The notes below the pieces were generated by a model, which was not told where the DNA came from, did no database searches, and was given only the letters and a program-made list of their open reading frames with translations. From positions 18,926,207-18,990,206 of the forward strand of contig NC_072465.1 of NCBI RefSeq assembly GCF_027596085.1: 64,000 bases of DNA, given 5' to 3'. The position numbers and the translations under genes are program-made. The DNA is from Anoplopoma fimbria. Lineage: Eukaryota; Chordata; Actinopteri; Perciformes; Anoplopomatidae. Below are positions 13,057 to 34,247 of the stretch, in pieces. Numbering within the stretch: the first letter of the stretch is position 1; each line of letters begins with the position of its first letter.

Positions 13057-13489
13057 TTCAGGCAGGGCTTGGCAGGGTATGCTGTGCAGGCAATTAAAGC
13101 TGCTCATTAATGCTTTGTTTGACAACACTCAAGCTAATCCCATCATATGGCAGGCAATGATAAGGGCATTTTCTTCTCTCATTGCCTGTCTGTCTATCAG
13201 TCTGCTGGGAGCAGATATGCTATCAGTAGCCTGTTGTAAAGGTGAACAGAGGGAAAGCGTGAAGGCTCACTAATATTTTGATTCAGCTTTGGTCAGCAGG
13301 AGAAAAAAGGATCCTAGTTGAAGTAAAGGCGTGGCAGTGTATCCTAGATAGCCTGTAAAAACGTAGGTTCTGTATAAAAGGGTTAGGCATTTGAAAAAAT
13401 CCTAAAAAGGAAATGACAAAGTACATTGGTTATTTGTCCATGCCCTCTAGATGAAACATAGAACGGTTTTCTGATCTGACACCCTTATC

Positions 13490-13700
13490 AGCAGGACAAC
13501 ATCATTTGTCTGTCCCTTCCAAAACCGAGACAAATCCCTGTTGAAAAAAGAATTGGTTTATGACATGACATGGGTTAGGTTTGGGCATAAAACAGATTTG
13601 ACTAGGTTTAGGGAAAGATCGTGTTGTGGTTAATGTAACAATTTTGTTAATGTTGTTCTGAATGTGACATACTACATGAAGGTGGTGCTTAAAAAAAATA
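13490..13700 (-). repeat. Dispersed repeat with 'GGTTAGGTTTGGGCA' words
   Basis: Contains 'GGGTTAGGTTTGGGCA', 'GACTAGGTTTAGGGAAAGATC' and a following GTGGTTAATGT, typical of a repeat seen in many teleost genomes. The region at about 22560-22720 has the complementary words (CCTAAACATAACCAAGTA) and appears to be an opposite-strand copy. Confidence 0.45.
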
Positions 13701-15025
<1,325 letters not shown>

Positions 15026-15107
15026 TGTAGAAGATGCCACATAAAATCTGGTGTCTAATGCGGTTTTTAGAGAGACGTTATTATCAACACTCCCTCAATC
15101 CTCAATC

Positions 15108-15130
15108 TATTACATTACATTACATTACAG
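15108..15130. repeat. (ATTAC)n short tandem repeat
   Basis: Four or so tandem ATTAC units followed by 'AGTCATTTAGCAGA', a junction common in fish dispersed repeats. Confidence 0.7.
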
Positions 15131-16409
15131 TCATTTAGCAGATCTATGCCGTGCTAATATTGTATATGGTTGCAAGGAATGATGATGTCACTGCCAAGAT
15201 GCCAATTCTAAACTCTGTTATATTCTGCATTCACATCATCTGTTCCATGTGATTAGGCTCACTGGAATGTAGTAAAGCCTGTGAGCTATAGTGCAGGATT
15301 CTGCTACTATACTCTCACATGATACACAGAATTTGCTGCATTTTATATCCAGCACGCATTAGAGCATGTATTTAAGCTGTCATTGCTCTGCCCAGTCTTA
15401 CAATTTTGTCAAGCCTGCTTCAGCATTGCTCACCTAAAAACTCAACAGATAACTGTAGCAGTCACTTGATGAGAATACTACTTCAAATGTATTTTTCTTA
15501 CATCATTTCATCTGCACCTGCTTCAAATCAAGTATGTGTACAAGGCCAGGCAAAGTTACGTGAGTAACGGCCCATTTGCCTTCATTGGCTGAGCTGCCCC
15601 TCAAGAAGAAAAATAAAAATAATTGCTTTATTTTTGCGGTATTGGTTGCATAATAATGAGTAACACATAATTGCTTTTTGTTAATAGTTAGTTTAAATCA
15701 ATCAATGATATCATCCAAAGGTGTATTTCTTTTTGATAGGCATACCTCGCGGCAAACAAATGGGGTCATTTAATTCATGCTTTTTTTAGTAATGTAATTC
15801 ACAATTTTCCCAATCTTGCAAAGTGAAGATGTCTACACATTCTTTACTTCTTTTCCACAGTGCATTTAGTGATGATTTGGCTCTTTGGATCATAACAAAC
15901 GTAGGCTAACTACAGCATAACAGCAGTGAGATGGATGCTGCATTGTGACCCGGAGGGATTGGCTGTCAGCCAGGACAGCTATAGTGCTCAGTGCAGGTGT
16001 CACAAGGAAATAACTGTGGCGAAAAAGCATTTTATCAGAAACTATGAACTAAGTTTAAAGAGAACATCTCTTGAGGTGATGGAGCTGATTGCATATTCAT
16101 TTCCAATTACAGTATGCTATAAATTGAGCATTAGCATAACACTGAGCAGGTCATTGTCATGCAAAACCATCTCACTCAACAATGCAGAAAGCATGTTGGA
16201 AGAGCATTTCTATACATTTTAAGTCAAAACTTGTAGTTATTTGAAGGGTCACATCCATTTAACAAATACAAATAGTGTTTGTACAATCCACAATTAACCT
16301 ATTGTGAATTTGTACCATGGGCTGATGAATATATTATTTTTTATATGCATTTAAAAATGAATAGTTACATATATTCCCTTTATCTCCAAAATGACATGAC
16401 ACAGATATT
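15131..16409. other. Intergenic DNA between (CA)n and the slc6a1 3' end
   Basis: AT-rich, with no recognised genes. Confidence 0.5.
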
Positions 16410-16423
16410 ATAATCTATAGGTC

Positions 16424-16495
16424 TTTATTTACTTTTGCAGATAACATATATTGCAATCATGCTTTTTCATATAACACCATCTAAAGACATTTATT
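16424..16495 (-). terminator. slc6a1: Candidate polyadenylation signals of slc6a1
   Basis: Read on the minus strand, AATAAA occurs at 16495-16490 and again at 16429-16424, about 2.5 kb past the stop codon. The intervening DNA has no other gene-like signal, so these are reasonable 3' ends for a long AU-rich 3' UTR. The actual cleavage site cannot be fixed without transcript data. Confidence 0.35.
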
Positions 16496-17407
16496 ATATG
16501 TTTTTTACATAGAATATTTTACATTAGGCCCATGAAACAGCTAGAAATATACAAAACAATATTCTCTTACTAGACATCTCTATTACATTATTGTTATTGT
16601 TATTAATATTATCATCATCTTAATTATTACTCTACTCTGTTATTGTTATTATATTTTTTACAGTTGAGAGAGATATGTGCTTTAGTTTCTGAGATAATAA
16701 TATTATTGCAGAAAACAGCAAATAATATCACTTTTTTTGTTCAACATTTAGACAAAAGAAAAACTCAGGTTGTACGGACATTCACAGATACATGTATTAC
16801 ACAGTCCAGTTTACAACATCATTCAAGAGAGAAAACTGCAGTATGGTAACTTTATACAAAATTCACGGAACCCTTTGTCATTGCACATTTTAATTCACAT
16901 ATCTTTGAAAAAAGAACATAGATAAAAGAAAATAAATGGGACTGGTTCAACCTGATTCCTGTCGCATGTAGCTGCCACAGAAGCAAATTTTCTTGATCCT
17001 CCTTCATAGTAATACAGTGATATCTGTGGTCTGTCGCAAAGTCAGCTTCTACATAATATGTTTTTATATTGCCGAGAAAACTTGATATGTAATAATAGGT
17101 TTTTCATTACCCTATAAAAAGGAGTAGTTTCAGTGGTGTTGGCCTACAGTATGTAGCATCTTGCTATGTCCTGTTGAGTTAACAGTGCTTTTGCTGGCTC
17201 TGTCCGCTGACTGAGCCAAAGTTTCTCTCTCATCTGATATTGGAAATTTGCACTCGCCACAAGGATAGAAACACAGTTTGGCTTTTACTAAAATGACTGA
17301 GTGAAGGCAATCACAGTTCATTTACACTGAAAGAAATGATGCTAGCTGAATAGCACATAGAAAAGATATGACAATTTGGATCAGCTTTCGAGTGCGCCCA
17401 TGTACAC

Positions 17408-17453
17408 ACACACAAACAATATATATATATAAATATATATATTGTTTGTGTGT
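17408..17453. repeat. Perfect 21-bp inverted repeat with 4-nt loop
   Basis: Arms 17408-17428 and 17433-17453 pair without mismatch. The outer 13 bp are ACACACAAACAAT against ATTGTTTGTGTGT and the inner part is alternating AT. If the slc6a1 transcript extends this far, its RNA would carry the stem-loop. As DNA it could extrude as a cruciform. Confidence 0.85.
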
Positions 17454-18990
17454 TCATGTTTTGTTGCCGCTTAAGGTTACATGTTGAAATAATGGGAGAA
17501 AATGGCAAAAATTTGCTGATAGTTGATTGTTTTGTTTTTAAATATAGCATTAATTGTTTCAGTGTTTAATGGTGGTATCTGAGAGCTGAGAGAATTTGGT
17601 CACTTCCACCTTTGTTCCTGAGGAGTGGGTTACTAAATAGATATACAAGTAAACGGTTCCAGTCGGAAAAGTGGAGCTATCATAGAAATCCATCATGCAG
17701 TCTCCAGTGCAGCAGCCCCCGGAGCTTATTCATTCTCACAGTTTAAAATATAGATCTGAATTAGCATTGACTTATTGCAACAAAACTCTGTCTTTCCACT
17801 TTACTGGTTGTCAGGAGAAAGAAATTCTACTTTTTCTAAATAATCTCAGGCATAAATATTGTACGCACAATGCAAATGTGGGATTTATGTATTGGCTACT
17901 CTTTTATCGTTAGAGGTGGTAGTTTACAGATCCAAAAATTGTGCTTGTAATGTAATGGATGCTGTATTTGCTACTTTACTCCATAGCTTTTCAAAGAGAA
18001 AAGAGGAGTTACTTGATTTAATCCAGATATATTCAGCAGGTCAAATGTCTGCACCAATCCTTCTAACGCTACTATGATTTTGGTCCTTCTCACTCTCACA
18101 TATAGAAAATGACCTAAAAATGATTCTACAAAAAAGATTTAGACAACATACAAAGTTATTGTTCTTTAGAAAACAAAGAAACAATTATAACAGTCTCTTG
18201 CTATTTATCCTATGTAAGTTATTTTTGCTGTTGTCCCAAGTTTCAATTGAGTCAAAATAAAAATTGGACGCCTCAAAATCCCATACTGAACTTGTGCTTT
18301 TCAAAGGTAGCCCCAGACATGGGTGGTAAACATTTCAGGTGAACTGCAGGATCCTGCAAGGGAGTGATAGTCTGTCTAAATTATATTGTACACATACAAG
18401 CAGATTTGGCCTTACCTGTTGCACATTCCCATATTGTCTTTGCCATAAATTGGTCTGTATTCAATTTTCACTTCACAAACTTTAAAATTGCATTTTTTTC
18501 ACCTAATACACTGCAATCATCTTAATGTATGTACTTCATAAACAAGCAAAATGCATTTAACCAATATTTTTCTTTGTACAGTAATTGTAGTTTAGTAGAT
18601 TAATTAATATCTTCAAAGTAGCACAATACTATTGAATCAACACGGGCCTCCAAATTTAAATTATATATTCAATGTACAGTAATTTCCTAAGTCACATTTC
18701 CTTTTCTAAAAAGACTAACTTTTTTTGCATAATGAAATTGAAAATATCACAACAATTTTGCTGGGTAGTTTGTTTTTTCCTCATAAGTTTTATAACTCTG
18801 TATTATACAAATAAACAAACAGAAAAACCCCTAAAAATAACTGCGTAATCAGGTTGGTCTCACGTGTCCCCAGGAGGTAGGTGAATAAAAACAGACATGG
18901 AAGTCTGGTGGTCGTTCCCAACCTTGATTATGTTTTTTTCTGTGTAGATCGCCAGTCTGCCCGTCGAGACAGAGAGAGAGGCAGGAGTTT

Positions 18991-29434
<10,444 letters not shown>

Positions 29435-29615
29435 GCTCGCTGTGCGTGTCGGGTAGTCCTGACCAATGGAGAGGAGGTGGTTTCAGCACCGGTCCAGGCA
29501 AACAGCAGCTTCTCTCCGTCGCTTACACCCAGTTATCCAAGATAACGTCCGAGTGGAGACGAATAATCGGGGTAATGAGAGTGATCAGGAGCAGCTTAGC
29601 AGCGGTCCAGCGACC
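29435..29615 (-). other. slc6a1: slc6a1 leader part of the ATG exon
   Basis: The minus strand shows acceptor TTATGTTTTCAG immediately before 29615, then about 181 nt without an ATG up to the start codon. This makes it the 5' UTR portion of a second exon. It contains a lone TTCAGCACC half-motif at 29482-29490. Confidence 0.6.
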
Positions 29616-30966
29616 CTGAAAACATAATTATATATGCTTACATATAAATATAAAAAATGCACAAAAAAAGACAAGACGCAAATCTACTTGTTTGAAATAT
29701 CATATGGGTCTAATGTCAGGTCTTAATAATGAGTGATGATTTGCGTAACTCTGGCTTAATTCTTTAACATATTTACATTATTAAAAAAAACAACTGTGAT
29801 TCTTATTTTCAGTTCATTGAAACTGGAATCATGTTCCCTGTTAACCGAATAACCTCTGAATTTTGCGAGAAAAAAAAAACAAGATTAAAGAGGTGACTAA
29901 ATTGCTTATCAAGGTGGTCAATCTAGTGGCATGTGTTTAAGAATAAGTTTTACGTTACTGGTTAAATATAATTGTCCACGGTAACTGTGCATGCATCTAT
30001 TCTGATTCCATGACATTTCTTCAGGGCTGGATAGAAAAAAAAAATGGGCCCCACCATCCGTGAACCCCACGGGATCAAATAAAGACTTCTCATGCAATAA
30101 AATTCACTTTTAATTGCCTGGAGTGAATGCATGTTAACAGAAATTTAGAGCCTGCTCTTGTCTTTGAGTCATTATGCTCCAAATTCAATGGCCCACTTCC
30201 TTCTGCTCCGGTACAAGAGGAGAGCGATTAAACACATTTAGGAGTCAGGCGCAACGATAATGTCTAATGAATCACCTGGAGAGGCTTATAACTCACTGGA
30301 GTTTTTGAATAGACAATTTCATTAAGTATCTGCGGAACAGAGTTACATTTTTTTTTTTACATGTATTATAGTTACTAGTTAATCTGCATTAGATGCATGG
30401 ATTCACCATTTTAGCGCATGGTTTGAGCAAGGTTCTGCATTTACGTTATTTATTTATTTTTACTTTTAAAATGCAAAATAAACGCTCTCTGCGCTCTCCA
30501 TCAACTCGCGTGCGTAATAGTGAAAGGCATTAATTATTCTATGAGGCAACACGGTGACAAATCTGTTGATGTTTTAAACAGTAAAGCATTTCACATCCAA
30601 TCTGTTGATAATATTCCAGATTTATTTTACATTTGACTTCAAAGAGACGCACAGCCTCAAGACAAATTGGGATTAAGTGAAGTAAGAATGATGGGTTTTT
30701 TTTCTCCACACAGATCACACATTTACATTTGGCAGATTTAAAATATTTGGCTGCAGGATTGAAGTATCAGATTCGCTAATGACCCTCCTGAGATGAGTCT
30801 CTTGCCTCGTAAATAAGTGCAGACGCACATCCGTGCACATCGCCAAATTCCGCGCATCTGCATTTTCCAAATTCCTCAGTGATTCTCGCTTCTTATTAGT
30901 ATGTCACCGAACACTAGTATATCCCTTAGTGTGATGAAAATGTATATTGTGTAACAGAATACTTAC
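29616..30966 (-). other. slc6a1: Presumed first intron of slc6a1
   Basis: Between the acceptor at 29615 and a strong GTAAGT donor at 30966 (minus). No coding exon was seen. A segment at about 30170-30330 is less AT-rich and has homeodomain-type words (AATGTCTAATGAATC), so it may be an intronic regulatory element. Confidence 0.4.
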
Positions 30967-31345
30967 AATAAATTCCTTTTATTTCCCAGATTGTTTCCCC
31001 GATGGGGAAAATCCGAATTTTAAAAAGTTACTTCCTTGCACTTCTGCAGAACAAAACCAAGGTGAAAACTTTGCATCCGACGACACCGGGCAAATATATG
31101 ATCCTGAGAGGGGTGGATGTCGAACAAATGCGTCTTTAAGAGCGAGGTGCTGTCCTGGAAGGAGTGGTGCTGAAAGAGAGGAGGGGAGAGAGGACGGGGA
31201 AAGGAGCTGCCGCCGTCTGAGTTGAAACGAGCAGGGACGTAACATGGAGCGCAGATCCTCACTCTCATCTACATAGCGTCAATGTCACCTCAAAGTCGAC
31301 CCTCCCCAACTCCAACATTTCCACCACTGAGATGGCAGCGGGTTT
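30967..31345 (-). other. slc6a1: Candidate noncoding first exon of slc6a1
   Basis: It ends at a consensus donor (ATT|GTAAGT) and begins about 30 bp below a TATA-like box. The sequence is the most CpG-containing part of the neighbourhood. It carries several upstream ATGs, two of which open frames of about 82 (31268-31020) and 88 (31245-30979) codons. If transcribed as drawn, the leader would be uORF-rich. The transcription start is inferred. Confidence 0.4.
31146..31174 (-). promoter_or_regulatory. Split REST/RE1-like site
   Basis: The minus strand reads TTCAGCACC (31174-31166), a 10-bp spacer, then GGACAGCACC (31155-31146). These are the two RE1 half-sites (second with one difference from GGACAGCGCC) at about 19 bp centre to centre, within the widened 16-19 bp spacing known for non-canonical REST sites. 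It lies in the presumed first exon of a neuronal gene. Confidence 0.5.
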
Positions 31346-31373
31346 GAGAGAGGAGCATCCTCTTGTCTCAAGG

Positions 31374-31380
31374 TTTTATA
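31374..31380 (-). promoter_or_regulatory. slc6a1: TATA-like box for slc6a1
   Basis: TATAAAA on the minus strand, about 410 bp upstream of the GTAAGT donor that would end the first exon and below an A-run and GA-rich tract. Its position suits a start near 31345. Not proven. Confidence 0.4.
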
Positions 31381-31393
31381 TCCTTACTCCTGC

Positions 31394-31396
<3 letters not shown>

Positions 31397-31425
<29 letters not shown>
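31397..31425. repeat. Poly(T) run, 29 nt
   Basis: Uninterrupted T on the plus strand, about 17 bp beyond the TATA-like box. Confidence 0.97.
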
Positions 31426-31428
<3 letters not shown>

Positions 31429-31436
31429 TCAGTAAG

Positions 31437-31500
31437 TTCTCTCTCTCTCTCCCTCTCCCTTTCTCTCCCTCTCTCACTCATTCATTCTCCCTGGCTCACT
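31437..31500. repeat. CT-rich (GA-rich on minus) tract
   Basis: CTCTCT/CCCTCTCCC words through about 60 bp. On the minus strand it forms a GAGA-type tract just upstream of the presumed slc6a1 promoter. Confidence 0.85.
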
Positions 31501-31602
31501 CAGGGGCCAGTTGATGCTAACTAAACAACTTAATGAATAGATTCCATCCAGTTGCCATAACAAAAACACTTATGCACACTTCAGTGACACATATTCACTG
31601 TT

Positions 31603-31608
31603 TTTATT
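31603..31608 (-). terminator. AATAAA polyadenylation signal after the orphan exon
   Basis: Canonical hexamer on the minus strand, 48 nt beyond the stop codon at 31657. Confidence 0.45.
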
Positions 31609-31656
31609 TTCCTAAACTTCCATCCAACTAACTTTTGGGTGGTTAACATGAAACAT

Positions 31657-31794
31657 TTAGAGTGGAAAGGCCAGGTTCTGGGTAAAAAATAACAAGTGTA
31701 CTGTTGCACCAAAAGCAGCCACTCCAAAGTAGCAGATATAGAGGAAGATGCCAATGGCTGCTTTAGCTCCTGGCAAAACGTGATAAGAGGGTCC
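31657..31794 (-). CDS. Candidate terminal exon of an unrecognised small membrane protein
   Basis: On the minus strand a good acceptor (CTGAC branch-like word, pyrimidines, TTGGCAG) is followed by 45 open codons and a TAA stop, and AATAAA lies 48 nt past the stop (31608-31603). The reading frame begins GPSYHVLPGAKA. It then has one hydrophobic segment of about 25 residues (IGIFLYICYFGVAAFGATVH, then LLFF) and a short polar end. I do not recognise the family; single-span mitochondrial or ER subunits are comparable in size. An upstream in-frame TAA and lack of ATG mean the start must lie in another exon at higher coordinates, not found. It would end about 200 bp before the slc6a1 promoter, in tandem. 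Chance or a decayed pseudogene remains possible. Confidence 0.45.
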   Translation of the reverse strand, partial: GPSYHVLPGAKAAIGIFLYICYFGVAAFGATVHLLFFTQNLAFPL

Positions 31795-31797
31795 CTG

Positions 31798-33169
31798 CCA
31801 ATAAAGGGAGTCAGGGTGTGTGAGATAAATTGAAAACTTTGCTTATAATCTTCTTAGCCAACTGTCTTCCAAAATAATACCCTTGTGGAACATCCCAAAT
31901 GAGCAGTCTTAATGCAGACTCTAACTCCCACATCGAGATAAATTATAAGGGTCTCACTGGGAGATTACACTCTCGCAGGGTTTAACAGTTAAAGTTTGAG
32001 TTGTGAAAATGAGTAAGGATTAAACCAGTGTTCAAATTAAAATAAAATCTACAACTACCTTTGGGAATGACAAACGTCTGACTGATGAAAACTGTGATGG
32101 TGATTCATTTTCTCCCGTATTTCACGTTTGTTGTTAAGCTGTCAGGTGACACCTTGTCGGGATATCGCGTTGTCAAGGCAGTTTCATTTTAATGTCAAGT
32201 GGAATCATATGCTATGTCATGGCTTGTGTCTTATTTATGGATCCTTGGAAGTAAAAGAAAATATCTATGTTCTCCAATTAATTTGATTAAATTATTTTTC
32301 TCATTCCTTTTTCTCACACCATCCCTTTTCTCATTCTCTCACGTCTCGCTGCCTTTGCTACCCCCCTGTGCTCATCTGCCCAAATCTTTCCCTTCCATCT
32401 TTTGTTCTTTTTGTCTCCTTCCGCCATGCTGTAGGCTGTGCGTTGCTGATACAGTGCGACAGAAAAGCCACACCATTGAGAGGGAAGGATATAACGCCCA
32501 GATGGTGAACCAATGAGGGGGTGAGCTAACCTTCTAATGATATGAAACAAAATTTAGCATTTTTAATCCCAACTGGCTGATTGGCCTGCAGGCTGTGGCA
32601 CCTCAGATGTGCAAAAAGCCTCCCGTTGGCCTGCAGCTCTCATATGAGGGGAATTCAAAATGCCACAGTGATGAGAGCTGGTGGAGCTGCGCTTGTGGCC
32701 CTGGCCCCACCTGATGGTGAGTCTGTGTGCAGTGGAGCTTGTAATTACAGAAGGAGGTGGTAGTAATAGAGAGTAGAATACAGGCAAACACACAGGCAGA
32801 CAGCTGGCCCCCTGTCAGTTTCACCGCACAGACGTAGGGGACAAAAGTGATGTTGTGAAACTGTAGAGCAGATTATTACTCGTGAGAAAGACAAAATGGC
32901 GATGCCAATGATGATGACAGTGATAATGATGACAGATGCATTGTATAATGCAGGCTTATTTACAGAGCCGTATGTTGCCTCTCACTTTCAGAATTCCTAT
33001 GAAGCTTTGCATTCATGGCTCTTTATGTGCGACAAAAATATTGTGACTATTAATAATAACATCCTAAGTATAATTCTTAGAAAACTGCAACAAGCAGGAT
33101 TCGAGTCTATGTGAAGTATTTGTATTTATGTTATTGATAAACTGGAATGATTTCTTGTGGATTAACATA
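31798..33169. other. Upstream flank without confirmed gene
   Basis: Contains a pyrimidine-rich stretch (about 32300-32425) and GC-richer DNA at 32560-32800. A plus-strand piece at about 32633-32714 with CAG before and GTGAGT after it looks exon-like but matches no family I know. Confidence 0.4.
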
Positions 33170-33665
33170 CATAGCAATGAGCCAAGCCAGCAGCTCACAT
33201 GGCAACATGCTCACAATGACAATGATTACATGCTGAAAGTAAATATAATCTTTACTATATTCACCGTCTTAGTTTACCATGCTAGCATGCTATAATTTGC
33301 TAATTGCAATAAACACAAAGTACAGAATGTCGTTAGTTTTGCAGGTATTTGGTCATAAACAAAAGTATTAAGGAATCAAGTGTTTACATTTAAATCTGAG
33401 AGGCGCATTAAAATGTTTCAAATATTACAAATTTCTCAGTAATCCATGTAATAGTTGATGAGACATTTCACCCAAAACCATGATTGTCAACCTCATTGTG
33501 GTGCTAGAGGAAAAACCTGAGGATCACCAAAGTCATAATGATTCATCCTTCAACGTACGTACCACATTTCATGGCAATCTGTCAAAAAATGATTGTTGAT
33601 ATGTTTCTGTTTGGACCAACAGTTGACTAACTGACCAACATTGCTGGGCCCATAGCCACGACGCA
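33170..33665 (-). repeat. Dispersed teleost repeat, 'GTTAGCATGC' family, copy 3 (inverted)
   Basis: Inverted relative to 12030-12365. Visible in order are 'TTTACCATGCTAGCATGC', 'TTGCTAATTGCAATAAACAC', 'TTTGCAGGTATTTGGTC', 'GTGGTGCTAGAGGAAAAACC', 'CATTTCATGGCAATCTGTC' and a 'CATTGCTGGGCCCATAGCC' end. Confidence 0.65.
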
Positions 33666-33814
33666 GCCATAGCCAGAAATCAAAACATATCTAAAAAACA
33701 GACCTACAGTGTTTTACAAACACACAGGACCAAATAACATCTTCTTGAAAAGGTGACATTGAAAAACAGCAAATAAAATGCATATGATTGAAATATTAAT
33801 CCATACTTTTTTGG

Positions 33815-34079
33815 GGGGTGACTGTAACACAGTGGTAGAGCAGGGTCATCCTTCAATCAGAGGATCTGTGGTTCAATCCCCGACTCCCCTAGTCCATGGC
33901 CATTTATCCTTGGATGTGGCTGCATTGTGGCCCATAAGTGTCTTGTCTAAGACCCTTGACCTCAAACTGCTCCCGTAGGCTGTGCCTGCGGTGTATGAAT
34001 GGTTATGATTGGTTAGATAGAGTCCTGATCGGCAGGTGACAGGACTAGAAAAGCGCTATTCAAGTAAATGTCCATTTAA
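33815..34079 (+). mobile_element. tRNA-derived SINE
   Basis: The 5' part has RNA polymerase III promoter boxes like a tRNA: A-box-like GTAACACAGTGGTAGAGCAGG (33824-33844) and B-box GGTTCAATCCC (33870-33880). A unique body follows, then the 'GACTAGAAAAGCGCTATTCAAGTAAATGTCCATTTA' type of 3' end common in fish SINEs. It does not fold as a complete tRNA. Its tail is interrupted by the insertion at 34080-34179 and resumes as (TTTACCA)n. Confidence 0.75.
33824..33880 (+). promoter_or_regulatory. Internal pol III promoter (A and B boxes) of the SINE
   Basis: A-box-like CACAGTGGTAGAGC and B-box GGTTCAATCCC are spaced about 30 bp apart, as in tRNA-derived SINEs. Confidence 0.6.
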
Positions 34080-34179
34080 GGACAGAGGATGTCACATGTG
34101 TACAGATTGTAAAGCCCTCTGAGGCAAATTTGTAATTTGTGATTCTGGGCTATACAAAATAAACTGAATTGAATTGAAT
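34080..34179 (+). mobile_element. Retroposon 3' tail nested in the SINE tail
   Basis: About 100 bp ending 'GTAAAGCCCTCTGAGGCAAATTTG...GGGCTATACAAAATAAACTGAATTGAATTGAA', a 3' terminus typical of teleost LINE copies with a (TTGAA)n tail. It splits the SINE's GTCCATTTA and (CCATTTA)n tail, so it inserted after the SINE. Confidence 0.55.
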
Positions 34180-34247
34180 TTACCATTTACCATTTACCAT
34201 TTACCATTTACTATTTACTATTTACTATTTACTATTTACTATTTACT
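34180..34247. repeat. (TTTACCA)n / (TTTACTA)n heptamer tandem repeat
   Basis: About four TTTACCA units, then about six TTTACTA units. It reads as the expanded 3' tail of the SINE. Confidence 0.9.

Larger units (their letters stand above)
16410..18990 (-). other. slc6a1: Presumed 3' untranslated region of slc6a1
   Basis: AT-rich minus-strand sequence directly after the stop codon. It has a short GA-rich patch just past the stop (18966-18981), many A/T runs and a hairpin at 17408-17453. No other reading frame or splice signal competes for it. The lower limit follows from the AATAAA hexamers near 16.43 and 16.49 kb and is inferred. Confidence 0.4.

Noticed and set aside
15108..15160. Possible SINE end at the (ATTAC)n run
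   Set aside because: Only the short tandem run and one following word are present; no box A/B or body could be found.
29482..29490. RE1 half-site TTCAGCACC in the leader of the ATG exon
   Set aside because: The bases after it do not match the second half-site at canonical or widened spacing.
32633..32714. Plus-strand exon-like piece (CAG before, GTGAGT after, frame SHMRGIQNATVMRAGG...)
   Set aside because: No recognised family, no partner exon and no supporting signal beyond splice-like ends. Kept only as a note.
33824..33895. Possible tRNA gene
   Set aside because: A and B boxes are present but the flanking sequence does not close an acceptor stem, and the unit continues into a SINE body and tail.
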